Assembly: GCA_038869515.1 (NCBI GenBank) | Contig: JAWCQZ010000010.1 | Span: 7,757 to 71,756 of the forward strand | Direction of reading: 5' to 3' | DNA length: 64,000 nucleotides | Source: JAWCQZ01 sp038869515 [NCBI: Halobacteria archaeon] | GTDB lineage: Archaea > Halobacteriota > Syntropharchaeia > JACQPP01 | Shown: piece after piece, positions 50,575 to 57,642 of the stretch | How positions within the stretch are numbered: position 1 is the first letter of the stretch | Layout: each line of letters starts with the position of its first letter | Notes under the pieces: generated by a model | The model's database searches: none | Told to the model about the DNA's origin: nothing | The model's input: the letters and a program-made list of their open reading frames with translations, nothing else | Position numbers and translations under genes: made by a program

Positions 50575-51431
50575 CGCAGCTCCCGGAGTCTCCGGACCAC
50601 GGCGGCGGGCGTCCGGACCCCCTCCTCGGTGACGACGCGGCTCACCCGCTCCCACGGGGTGACGTCGAAAGCCGGGTTGAAGACGCGGACCCCGGCGAGG
50701 CGGCGGTGGACTTCGGCGGGGGGGCGCTCCTCGATGACCAGGCGGGGGCGACGGTCCATCTTGAGGGCGCTCGCCGCCACCACGAAGGGGCGCCCGTGCT
50801 CCCGGGCGGCGAGGGCGAGGAGGGAGGTTCCGATCTTGTTCACCACTCCCGCCGGGGGCCGGGACCGCAGGGCGTCGGCCCCCACCAAGACCAAGTCGGC
50901 CCGGGCCACCGCCGCTCCCATCGCGGGGTCGGGGACGAGGGTCACCGGAATCCCCGCGCTCCGCAGTTGCTTCGCGGTCCGGATGCCCTGGCGCACCGGC
51001 TCCGTCACGGTGGCGATGGCCGAGAACCTCCGGCCCCGCCTCCACGCCTCCTCCAGGATGGAGAGGGCCTCTCCGGAGTGGCAGTGGGTCAGGACGGCGG
51101 CTCCGGTGCGGACGAGGGGTGCCCCCGAAGCGGCGACGCGCCGGGTCGAGTCGCGCAACTGCGAGAGGAGGGCGTCGAGGGAACGGAGACCGGGCTCCTC
51201 CCGGAGGGCCTCGAGGCAGTTGTGGAGGACCGCCGCCGTGGGCCGCGCCTCCTCCATGCGGCGCGCGAGAAGCCAGAACCCCCGGCCGAACCCCTCCCGC
51301 TCCGCGACCCCCCGGAGGTGGAGGAGGCTCCGGAGGGCGATCTCCTTGGCCCCCTGGATGCGAAGGTCCTTCAGCCTCCGGAGGAACGCGCCGGAACTCT
51401 CCGTCCCGCGGAAGCGGTCACCGGACGACAA
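50571..51431 (-). CDS. ribose-1,5-bisphosphate isomerase
   Basis: A 286-residue member of the eIF2B/MtnA-like isomerase fold. The catalytic Cys is in VLTHCHSGEAL and the Asp in LVLVGADALRSR, with the helical N-terminus LKDLRIQGAKEIALRSL. It isomerises ribose-1,5-bisphosphate to ribulose-1,5-bisphosphate, linking AMP phosphorylase to RuBisCO. The best start is TTG 51431, 13 bases inside the upstream Usp gene. The open frame to 51584 is antisense-like and not protein-like, and no ATG/GTG is in frame nearby. Confidence 0.9.
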   Translation of the reverse strand: MSSGDRFRGTESSGAFLRRLKDLRIQGAKEIALRSLLHLRGVAEREGFGRGFWLLARRMEEARPTAAVLHNCLEALREEPGLRSLDALLSQLRDSTRRVAASGAPLVRTGAAVLTHCHSGEALSILEEAWRRGRRFSAIATVTEPVRQGIRTAKQLRSAGIPVTLVPDPAMGAAVARADLVLVGADALRSRPPAGVVNKIGTSLLALAAREHGRPFVVAASALKMDRRPRLVIEERPPAEVHRRLAGVRVFNPAFDVTPWERVSRVVTEEGVRTPAAVVRRLRELR

Positions 51432-51864
51432 GCACGGAGCCTCCGGTCCCCCGCGCCACGGCCCACGAGACCCTTCCCGGAAGCGCGGCAGGGAGGCCCG
51501 AGAGGCCCCGGCGCCCCACCACGACGAGGTCGCAGCGGAGGCTCCGTGCCGCCTTCGCGATTTCGCGGGCCGGGCTCCCCTCAACGATGCGCGTCTCCAC
51601 CCGGGCCCTCCGGGAGCGCCCCCGCCCCACCCGCTCCAGGAGCCGCTCGGCCTGGCGCTTCCACTCCTCCCGGACAGACCGGAGGTAGGACTCGGGCAGG
51701 AAGTCCCGGAAGGGCCAGGGCATCTCGACGACGTGGAGCAGGGTCACGCGCGCCCCCGTGGCGGCGGCGAGGTCGAGGGCGAACCGGGCTGCCCTGATGG
51801 AGGGCTCCGAGCCGTCCACGGCGGCGAGGATTCGGCGCGGGGCTCCGCCGGGGAGCCGGCTCAT
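51418..51864 (-). CDS. universal stress protein
   Basis: A 148-residue Usp: RRILAAVDGSEPSIRAA at the start and VGRRGLSGLPAALPGRVSWAV as the nucleotide loop. In the loop the usual G-9x-G-S end is altered (PGRVS), so ATP binding may be weakened. It overlaps the Usp gene upstream by ATGA and the isomerase gene downstream by 14 bases. Confidence 0.9.
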   Translation of the reverse strand: MSRLPGGAPRRILAAVDGSEPSIRAARFALDLAAATGARVTLLHVVEMPWPFRDFLPESYLRSVREEWKRQAERLLERVGRGRSRRARVETRIVEGSPAREIAKAARSLRCDLVVVGRRGLSGLPAALPGRVSWAVARGTGGSVLVVR

Positions 51865-52334
51865 TTCACGACCAGCACCGACACCTTCGACTGCTGGACC
51901 AGGGCGCTGGAGACGCTCCCCAGGAACATCCGGTCCACGCCCGAGAGGCCCCGGGAGCCCACCACCAGCAGGTCGAAGTTCCCCTTGTCGGCGAAGCGGG
52001 CGATTTCAACGGCGGGGTGGCCGTGGAGAACCCTGACCTTCGCATCCAGCCCCTCCCTGCGGGCCATGGGCACCACCCGGGCCAGGGCCTCCCGGGCCTC
52101 CTCCGCAAGATAGTCCTCCACATCCCTGGACACGGCGGTGGCGTACTCCGGGGCGACAGGGACTTGGACCACGGTCGCCGCCGTCAAGTCGGCCCCCGAC
52201 ATCGCCGCAAGGTCGACGGCCACCCGGGCCGCCTTCATGGAGGCCTCGGAGCCGTCCACGGCCACGAGGACCCTCTCGAGAGGGCGGATGGGGGGTCCCT
52301 CCATGGCTTCCCCGTGGACTCCAAGCGCCTTCAT
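51861..52334 (-). CDS. universal stress protein
   Basis: A 157-residue Usp with RVLVAVDGSEASMKAARVAV and the full ATP loop VGSRGLSGVDRMFLGSVS, ending VSVLVVK. An internal ATG at 52304 (MEGPPIRP) is an alternative start. It lies 55 bases after hsp20 and is followed without a gap by another Usp gene, so it is in the operon under operator d. Confidence 0.92.
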   Translation of the reverse strand: MKALGVHGEAMEGPPIRPLERVLVAVDGSEASMKAARVAVDLAAMSGADLTAATVVQVPVAPEYATAVSRDVEDYLAEEAREALARVVPMARREGLDAKVRVLHGHPAVEIARFADKGNFDLLVVGSRGLSGVDRMFLGSVSSALVQQSKVSVLVVK

Positions 52335-52389
52335 CCTCTCTCTGTCGCGGGGCGGGGTTACACCCGAGGCCGAGGTTCCAGGGCGGGGC

Positions 52390-52959
52390 TCAATCCACCC
52401 GGACCTTCCGGCTCCCGGGCTTCTTTCCCGCCCTCTCCAGGACCACCTGGAGGACTCCGTTCTTGCAGGTCGCCTTGGCCGTCTCGGGCTTCACCGGACA
52501 GGGGAGGTCCACTTCCCGGAAATATTTCCGGTCCTTGCGGTCCACCCGGATGGTCACCTGCTCCTCGGAGGTCTCCAGATGAACGTCCTCCTTCTCGACT
52601 CCCGGAACTTCGGCGGTCACGGTGACGGTCTTTTCGTTCTCCATGACGTCCACCAGGGGCTCCCGGGTCCCCGGCTCCAGGGCGGTCCGCGCCGGGGAGA
52701 CGAGGCCGGGGACGTTGCCGAACTCCTCGAAGCGGGGCTTGCCCCTGTCGTCCACCCGGAAGGTCCAGCCGTAGACGCAGGGGCCCCCCTTCTCCGGCGG
52801 AGGCAACTCCCCCCTCCGGGCCTGCTCCACGAGGCGGCCCATGTGGCGTCGCATGCGGGCGAACTGGTCGTCCACGTCGTCGAAGAAGTCCCGGAAGCCG
52901 AAGAGGTCGTCGAAGTCCCACTCGATGGGGCGGCTCCTGGGGATTTTGCGTGGCTCCAT
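52390..52959 (-). CDS. hsp20: Hsp20 small heat-shock protein
   Basis: A 189-residue small heat-shock protein. A ~100-residue N-terminal arm rich in Asp/Phe (WDFDDLFGFRDFFDDVDDQF) precedes the alpha-crystallin domain (about 108-185), with VTAEVPGVEKEDVHLE, DRKYFREVDLPCPV and the GVLQVVL motif. It is an ATP-independent holdase. ATG 52959 is leaderless, 30 bases from CCTTTTTGACC. A start at 53004 would lie inside operator d. It heads a seven-gene operon running to the APC permease. Confidence 0.93.
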   Translation of the reverse strand: MEPRKIPRSRPIEWDFDDLFGFRDFFDDVDDQFARMRRHMGRLVEQARRGELPPPEKGGPCVYGWTFRVDDRGKPRFEEFGNVPGLVSPARTALEPGTREPLVDVMENEKTVTVTAEVPGVEKEDVHLETSEEQVTIRVDRKDRKYFREVDLPCPVKPETAKATCKNGVLQVVLERAGKKPGSRKVRVD

Positions 52960-52999
52960 CGCCGAGGCAACTCTCCCGGAGGTCAAAAAGGGTTGCTCT

Positions 53000-53017
53000 G
53001 TCACCGGCAGGGGTGAC
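53000..53017 (-). promoter_or_regulatory. operator site d (hsp20-usp-RuBisCO operon)
   Basis: GTCACC-GGCAGG-GGTGAC, perfect, extended to TGTCACC...GGTGACA. In the leftward direction TTTTT of CCTTTTTGACC follows the last half-site after 10 bases. It is the clearest copy of the motif. Confidence 0.85.
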
Positions 53018-53025
53018 AGCGGGGT

Positions 53026-53433
53026 CTACCGCACGACGAGAACCGAGGTCTTGGCGTGCTGGACCACGGCGCCGGAGACGCTGCCGAGGAAAAGGCGGCC
53101 GATGCCCGAGAGCCCCCGGGAGCCCACGACCAGCAGGTCGAACTTCCCCTTCTCGGCGAACTTGAGAATTTGGGTGGGGACGTGCCCCTCCACGACCCTG
53201 GTCTTCACGGCGACCCGGTCCCTCCGCGCCTGCTCCTCGACGCGCCGGAGGGTCTTCTCCGCCATCTTGCGGACTTCGACCCGGAGCTCCTGCAGGTACT
53301 CGAGGGGCGCCCGGGGGGGCTCGACCACCATCACGGCGGTGAGGGGGGAGCCGGTGGAGCGGGCGATGCGGGCCGCCATCTTCGCGGCCCGGAGGGCGTG
53401 GGCCGAGCCGTCCACGGCCACCAGGATCTTCAT
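53026..53433 (-). CDS. universal stress protein
   Basis: A 135-residue Usp starting MKILVAVDGSAHALRAAKMA, with ATP loop VGSRGLSGIGRLFLGSVS. Residues encoded by 53060-53191 match the Usp at 44947-45417 exactly at the DNA level. It is the last gene of the unit under operator e, and its stop lies 9 bases from operator d. Confidence 0.93.
   Translation of the reverse strand: MKILVAVDGSAHALRAAKMAARIARSTGSPLTAVMVVEPPRAPLEYLQELRVEVRKMAEKTLRRVEEQARRDRVAVKTRVVEGHVPTQILKFAEKGKFDLLVVGSRGLSGIGRLFLGSVSGAVVQHAKTSVLVVR
53060..53191. repeat. 132-bp exact repeat, copy 2
   Basis: Identical by eye to 44981-45112 within another Usp gene; the sequence diverges immediately outside both ends. Confidence 0.85.
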
Positions 53434-53440
53434 GGCCCCT

Positions 53441-53842
53441 CTATCCGTGCTGGGGGACGATAAGGATTGGGGTCCGGGCGACGTTCATCACGTCCTGGGC
53501 GGTGGACTGGTGGACGAACCGATAGATGCGGTCGTACTGGAAGTGGCCCATCACGATCATGTCGTAGCCGAGGCCGAGGCGGGCGACCCGCTCGGCGAGT
53601 GCCTCGGGCCCCCCCGACACCTCCTCCACGACGAAGGTCGCCTTCACCCCCTTGTCCCGGCAGAGCTCCTCGATGCGCGCGAGCCCCCGCCGCCGGAGCT
53701 CCTTGATCTCCCGGAGCTCGCTCTTCGGGTTGAGGGTCACCACCTTGAGGCTCGCCCCGAGGGCCTTGGCGTAGGCGATGGCGGCCATCATCAGCGTGTC
53801 GGACTCCCGGAGGGGGTTCACCGGGACGAGGATCTTCTTCAT
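53441..53842 (-). CDS. divergent universal stress protein
   Basis: A 133-residue UspA-fold protein (KKILVPVNPLRESDTLMMAA start, LIVPQHG end). The nucleotide loop reads MGHFQYDRIYRFVHQSTAQDV, keeping the position but not the usual G-2x-G-9x-G-S pattern, so it probably does not bind ATP in the standard way. It lies 7 bases before the Usp gene at 53433 on the same strand. Confidence 0.85.
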   Translation of the reverse strand: MKKILVPVNPLRESDTLMMAAIAYAKALGASLKVVTLNPKSELREIKELRRRGLARIEELCRDKGVKATFVVEEVSGGPEALAERVARLGLGYDMIVMGHFQYDRIYRFVHQSTAQDVMNVARTPILIVPQHG

Positions 53843-53882
53843 CGGCCGCCCCGGAGAGGGGGCCGAAGAGCGACGGGGTCGC

Positions 53883-54224
53883 TCATGTCCGGCCCCTCCC
53901 GTCGCCCTCGAGGGCGGCCTTGAGCTCCTTGTGCCTCTCGGCGATGATTTTCTTGAACGCCTTCGTCTCCTTCCGGATGCGGCGGGCGGTCTCCCTGTCC
54001 CCCAGGTAGTCCACCCAGTCGGCCACCCACCCCGCCTGCTCCTCCGTGAACTTCTCGAGGTGGGCATGGAGTTCGTCGAAGTTCCGGATGGCGAGGTCGC
54101 GGAGGTAGTAGGGCTCCCGCCCGGTGGGGTGGAACAGTTTCCGCGCCACGTCGGCGGCGGGGCGGGCCGCGGGGGGGAGGACCGAGGGGCGCGCGGCCTC
54201 CCGGGCCCTGGGGCCCTTTGCCAT
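53883..54224 (-). CDS. hypothetical protein of the stress island
   Basis: A 113-residue soluble helical protein. The basic N-terminus is disordered-looking. The core FHPTGREPYYLRDLAIRNFDELHAHLEKF and WVADWVDYLGDRETARRIRKE suggests a compact helical fold similar to small DUF5752-like proteins, but I am not certain of the family. It begins one base after the zinc-finger gene and shares its unit under operator e. Confidence 0.7.
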   Translation of the reverse strand: MAKGPRAREAARPSVLPPAARPAADVARKLFHPTGREPYYLRDLAIRNFDELHAHLEKFTEEQAGWVADWVDYLGDRETARRIRKETKAFKKIIAERHKELKAALEGDGRGRT

Positions 54225-54225
54225 C

Positions 54226-54378
54226 TCAGGAGACCTCCTCGAGTTCCGCCCGGGGATCGAAGAGGCGCCGGTCGAAGGTGGAGGCGCACCGACCGGAGCA
54301 GAAGTGGCGATCCCGCCACATCAGTTTCCGGGTGATGGGCTCGGAGAGAACGGACCTTCCGCACACTTCGCAGTTCAT
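54226..54378 (-). CDS. 50-residue TRASH/MYM-like zinc finger
   Basis: A small protein with CEVCGRSVL at the N-terminus and FCSGRCASTFD about 22 residues later, the four-cysteine layout of TRASH/YHS-type metal-binding fingers. These modules sense or carry heavy metals in archaea. ATG 54378 overlaps the stop of the upstream gene as ATGA, and the next gene begins one base after its stop. Confidence 0.75.
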   Translation of the reverse strand: MNCEVCGRSVLSEPITRKLMWRDRHFCSGRCASTFDRRLFDPRAELEEVS

Positions 54379-54899
54379 GCGCTGGCCTCCTCGCAGAGGC
54401 CCCCGCGCACTCCTGAATTCAACCGGTGGGACTCTCCAGCGTTCCGGGCCCCGGCGCACTCCCTGAGCCAGGCGTCGAGGAGCATCCAGAAGTGCTCCAG
54501 CGCCTCGGCGGCCTCGGATCCCCGGCCCGAGCGGCCGAGCCTCCAGACATCCTCCCAGAGGGCGCGGACCTCCCGGGAGGCGCCGGTGTCGGCGGGCAGG
54601 TTCTGCGCGCACCGGAGGAATTCCAGGTCCGCCTCGGCGAGGAGAAGGAGGGCGGGGCCGGATGGGAGGGTCTCTGCGAGTCCTTCCAGAAGGTCGTAGA
54701 GCACGGGGGGCGGCCCCGCCGCCAGTTGCGGGCCGGGGGAGACCCCCCCTCGCGCCTTGCGGCGCTCGCCGCCTCGCGCTGCGCGCAAGATGACTCCGCG
54801 GCCCCGGTCCGTCCGCCTTGCGGCGGGCGGGCGCCGGCGCGCGTCTCCGGCGTCTGCGCCGGGTTCCGGGAGGGGTCTTCCATGGTCCCAGTCGCCCAT
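54375..54899 (-). CDS. hypothetical helical protein with a disturbed N-terminus
   Basis: The C-terminal ~110 residues are a normal-looking helical protein (VLYDLLEGLAETLPSGPALLLLAEADLEFLRCAQN, EALEHFWMLLDAWLRECAG). The N-terminal ~65 residues are Arg/Gly/Pro-rich. They are encoded by sequence with repeated CCTTGCGGCG words and hairpins (54753-54870). The predicted transcript start (about 54888) lies after ATG 54899; the next ATG, 54883, is in another frame. An insertion or frameshift near the 5' end is likely; GTG 54704 is an alternative start. Family unknown. Confidence 0.45.
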   Translation of the reverse strand: MGDWDHGRPLPEPGADAGDARRRPPAARRTDRGRGVILRAARGGERRKARGGVSPGPQLAAGPPPVLYDLLEGLAETLPSGPALLLLAEADLEFLRCAQNLPADTGASREVRALWEDVWRLGRSGRGSEAAEALEHFWMLLDAWLRECAGARNAGESHRLNSGVRGGLCEEASA

Positions 54900-54927
54900 C
54901 CTCGCGGAATTCCAAAAGGGCTCGTCT

Positions 54928-54945
54928 GTCACCGGCGAGGAGGAC
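54928..54945. promoter_or_regulatory. operator site e between the stress operon and trmB-like gene
   Basis: GTCACC-GGCGAG-GAGGAC: the half nearest the leftward promoter is perfect, the other degenerate. Leftward, TTTT of CCCTTTTGG follows after 10 bases. Rightward, the possible TATA of the regulator gene (GTTTTTCC, about 54948-54955) starts only a few bases away, so binding here would cover it. Confidence 0.7.
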
Positions 54946-54976
54946 ATGTTTTTCCCCCTCCCGCCGAAGGGGGTCC

Positions 54977-56146
54977 ATGGCCCCCGACTCCACTTCCCCG
55001 CTCCAGAGGCTCCTCGACCTGGGTCTCACCGAGTACCAGGCCAAGGTCTACCTCGCTCTCCTGAAGGCGGGCGCGGCGACGGCGAGCCAGTTGACCTCCT
55101 TGTGCGACGTCCCGAGGACCCGCATCTACCCGACCATGGAGCAGTTGCACGAGAAGGGGCTGGCGAACGTCCTCCCCGAGACCCCCATCCGCTACCGCCC
55201 CGTCCCCATCGGGGACTATCTGGAGCGGCGGGCGCGAGAGATGCGGAGCCGGGCCGACGAGATGGACGCCCTCAAGGGGACCTACGCCGAGGCCTTCGCC
55301 ATCCGGGGCCAGGTGACCCCCGCCGCCGCGGGCTCCTTCGAGGTCCACCGGGGTCGGGACAACGCCCGGGAGAAACTGCTCCAGATGTGGGGCCGGGCGA
55401 GGAAATCGATCGAGTTCGTCGGGAGCGGCCACGCGCCCCCGCGCCTCCTGGGAAAACTCTACACCACGGCCCGGGAGCGGAGGCAGGCGGGGGCCAAGGT
55501 CCGCTTCATCTTCCCCCTCAAGACCCCCCACATGGAAAGGGTCAAGTCGGCGCTCTCCGATTTCGACGTCCGCTTCTCCCTGGAGGTCCCCCCGGTGGAC
55601 GTCTGCGTCACCGACGGCCGGGAGGTCATCCTCATCCACCGCATCCCCGACGACCCCGACCCCTACAAGGGGGAGGACGCCGCCATCTGGACCGACGACC
55701 CCGCCATCGGCGAGGCGCGGACCCGCCTCTTCGAGTCCTTCTGGAGGGACGCCTCGAGCCCGGAGCACCCGACCCTCGCCATGGTCCCCGCCGCCCTCCG
55801 GGACTGGCTGGAGGTGGAGGGGGTCAAGCCCAAGTTGGCGCTGGAGGGGATGGCCCGCAACCTCGGGACCCAGTTGGGCGCCTCGATGAAGAGCGAGACC
55901 GTCTCCGGCATCCTGAAGGAGTTGAATTCCATATTCACCGAAACCGACATTGCCAACGTCGGCAAGGGGAAGGGGAACCGGGTCTTCGTCCGGTGCCGCT
56001 ACCACGACATCACGGGAGCCTGCCCGGAGTACGACACCTTCTGCCGGACCCTCCTTCAGACGGTCTTCCGGGAGAAACTGGGCCCGGACGCCGTGAGCGA
56101 AATCACCCACACCCAGAGAGAGGGGTGCTCGGTCGAACTGAAATAG
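54977..56146 (+). CDS. TrmB-family transcriptional regulator with a Cys-rich C-terminal domain
   Basis: A 389-residue regulator. Residues ~8-75 form a TrmB winged helix (LGLTEYQAKVYLALLKAGAATASQL, RIYPTMEQLHEKGLA). The TrmB effector/PLD-like domain follows (about 110-265; FEVHRGRDNAREKLLQM, KSIEFVGSG, DVCVTDGREVILIHR). A ~110-residue C-terminal domain ends RYHDITGACPEYDTFCRTLL...REGCSVELK with several cysteines, like V4R/heme- or metal-sensing output domains. It is divergent from the stress operon across operator e, the classic position for the regulator of that operator. Confidence 0.85.
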   Translation: MAPDSTSPLQRLLDLGLTEYQAKVYLALLKAGAATASQLTSLCDVPRTRIYPTMEQLHEKGLANVLPETPIRYRPVPIGDYLERRAREMRSRADEMDALKGTYAEAFAIRGQVTPAAAGSFEVHRGRDNAREKLLQMWGRARKSIEFVGSGHAPPRLLGKLYTTARERRQAGAKVRFIFPLKTPHMERVKSALSDFDVRFSLEVPPVDVCVTDGREVILIHRIPDDPDPYKGEDAAIWTDDPAIGEARTRLFESFWRDASSPEHPTLAMVPAALRDWLEVEGVKPKLALEGMARNLGTQLGASMKSETVSGILKELNSIFTETDIANVGKGKGNRVFVRCRYHDITGACPEYDTFCRTLLQTVFREKLGPDAVSEITHTQREGCSVELK

Positions 56147-56163
56147 GGGCGGGGGCCCCGGGG

Positions 56164-56610
56164 TCACTTCCCTTCCCCGTTCAGGCGGGCATTCAGGGAC
56201 TCAAGCAGGTTGAGGAGCTCCATCAGGTCCCGGACCCTCCCCTCCACCTTCGCCCGGCCGTCGAAGTAGGCCTCCGAGAGAACTCCGGCCGGGTGGCCCA
56301 GGAGGGCCTGCCGGGCGGCGAGGGGGCCCAGGATGACCCGGGTGGAGGCCGACTCCGCGTGGGGTCCTCTCACCACTTTGCCCCGGCGGATCCGGACGCA
56401 GGCGAGGGTCTCTCCCGCGTCCGACTCGAAGGCGACGTGGAGGTCGGGGGTCCGCGCCACGTCCCCCGCCAGGGGGCCCCGGGGGCGGGCGAAGGCCTCG
56501 AGGGCGTCGAAGAGGAGGTGGAAGTCCGCCGCCGAGCCCTTGCCCTTCCGCCGCAGTTCCCGGAGGTCCCGGACGGGCTCCCGGTCGGCCCCCCGAACCT
56601 TCGGCGTCAT
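56164..56610 (-). CDS. SCP2-like lipid-binding domain protein
   Basis: A 148-residue protein with the SCP2 sterol-carrier pattern: a short helix (LLFDALEAFARPR), a five-stranded sheet (DLHVAFESDAGETLACVRIRRGKVV, STRVILGPLAARQALLG) and the final YFDGRAKVEGRVRDLMELLNLL. Members bind lipids or act as accessory domains. It is convergent with the TrmB-like gene (18-base gap). The promoter is unclear because an inverted-repeat element occupies the upstream region. Confidence 0.7.
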   Translation of the reverse strand: MTPKVRGADREPVRDLRELRRKGKGSAADFHLLFDALEAFARPRGPLAGDVARTPDLHVAFESDAGETLACVRIRRGKVVRGPHAESASTRVILGPLAARQALLGHPAGVLSEAYFDGRAKVEGRVRDLMELLNLLESLNARLNGEGK

Positions 56611-56985
56611 GGGACGCTCCTCCCGGGGAGGGAATTGCGGAAGACCGGCCCCGGGAAGAGCGGGGGTCGAGGGGGGCCGAAGCGAGTGGCCCCCGCGGGG
56701 GTTCTTGGCGTCGCAGCCTCACGGCGAGGGGATGCTCCTGTTCCCGGGGCCGGTCTTTCCCGGGAGCGTCGTTGTCCGGTGGTCATGGGCTCCCATCCGG
56801 AATTGGGCGGGGGACCGGATGACCTGTTCTCCGTCACCGAAGATGGTGACAGTCCTCCCGGGAAGGCCCACGCAAGAATGGGCCGGGCGATGCAGGCGCG
56901 GGGCCACCCCCGATTGGGCGGTAGTCAAAAAGTGCCCCGGAGATGGCGACCCCAGGATTCAATAGGGGCGGGCCCATCCCGCTCC
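56611..56985. other. non-coding region with inverted-repeat element and operator f
   Basis: GGAAGACCGGCCCCGGGAA (56639-56657) and TTCCCGGGGCCGGTCTTTCC (56741-56760) are complementary except for one base, enclosing GGGGGCC-GAAGCGAGT-GGCCCCC (about 56673-56695). The GAAGCGAG loop word also occurs in the 15-bp stem at 41399-41439 (as CTCGCTTC). Operator f follows at 56833, then a possible TATA (TTCAATAG, about 56957-56964) of the Nudix gene. A 25-codon frame (56719-56796, minus) has the right distance from operator f but no protein character. Confidence 0.5.
56833..56850 (-). promoter_or_regulatory. operator site f (orphan or decayed promoter)
   Basis: GTCACC-GAAGAT-GGTGAC is a perfect inverted repeat. 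Read leftward, the position of the TATA box 10 bases on reads GGTCATCC, a weak version. No intact gene follows at the usual 26-30 bases; the nearest minus-strand gene starts at 56610. It may be a promoter whose gene was displaced by the inverted-repeat element. Confidence 0.65.
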
Positions 56986-57642
56986 ATGGACCCCCGCGCC
57001 TTCGCCGCCCTCGAAGCCCGGTTCGGGCCGCCCCGCGTCAGGGAGTTCGGCTCCCTCGAGTGCCTTCCGGGCGAGTCGGTGATGGTGGACCGGGCCGCCT
57101 CCCGGGGGAGGAACCACGACGTCAGCCTCTGGATTCCCCGCGACGGGGGGGTCGTCGTCATCCGCAAGCACTCCTACCCGAGGTGGCTCTTCCGCCTCCC
57201 GAGCGGCGCGGTCCACGACGGTGAAGCGGTCGAGGAGGGCGTGAAGCGGGAGGCGAAGGAGGAGACCGGCCTCGACGTCGAGGTGGAGGCCTACCTGCTC
57301 CGCGCTTCGGTGACCCTGACCTACCGGAGAACCTGGAGGCCCGAATCGCCGCCGCCCCCGCCGGGGGCCTTCAGCCGCCTGCCCGCCGGCACCCACCACC
57401 AACCCCCTGAAGAGGTCCGGGTCCCCTGGGTCTCCCACGTCTTCCGGGTCCGCGCGACCGACGGGCCCCTCGACCCGGTGGACAAGAGGGAGATCGCCGA
57501 CATCCGGGTGGCGGGCCTCGATGAGTTCCGGACGACGCTGCGGGACAACCTGGTGAAGGCGGGGGGCGGGTTCACGTTCCGGGGGTGGATCACCGACGCC
57601 CTGGCCGAATCGGGATTTCTCGAACCCCGTCCTCCCACATGA
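56986..57642 (+). CDS. Nudix hydrolase
   Basis: A 218-residue Nudix protein. The box GAVHDGEAVEEGVKREAKEETGL satisfies GX5EX7REUXEEXGU, preceded by VSLWIPRDGGVVVIRKHSYPRWLFRLPSG. A Pro-rich insertion (about 120-145) and a C-terminal extension ending GWITDALAESGFLEP follow. The substrate is unknown. Its 3' end overlaps the broken JAMM gene by 53 bases. TTCAATAG lies 26-28 bases upstream. Confidence 0.88.
   Translation: MDPRAFAALEARFGPPRVREFGSLECLPGESVMVDRAASRGRNHDVSLWIPRDGGVVVIRKHSYPRWLFRLPSGAVHDGEAVEEGVKREAKEETGLDVEVEAYLLRASVTLTYRRTWRPESPPPPPGAFSRLPAGTHHQPPEEVRVPWVSHVFRVRATDGPLDPVDKREIADIRVAGLDEFRTTLRDNLVKAGGGFTFRGWITDALAESGFLEPRPPT

Noticed and set aside
51405-51430. GGTCACCGGACGAC near the Usp/isomerase junction as an operator copy
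   Set aside because: Only one half-site is present, the spacing to a second half fails, and it lies within coding sequence without a TATA box.
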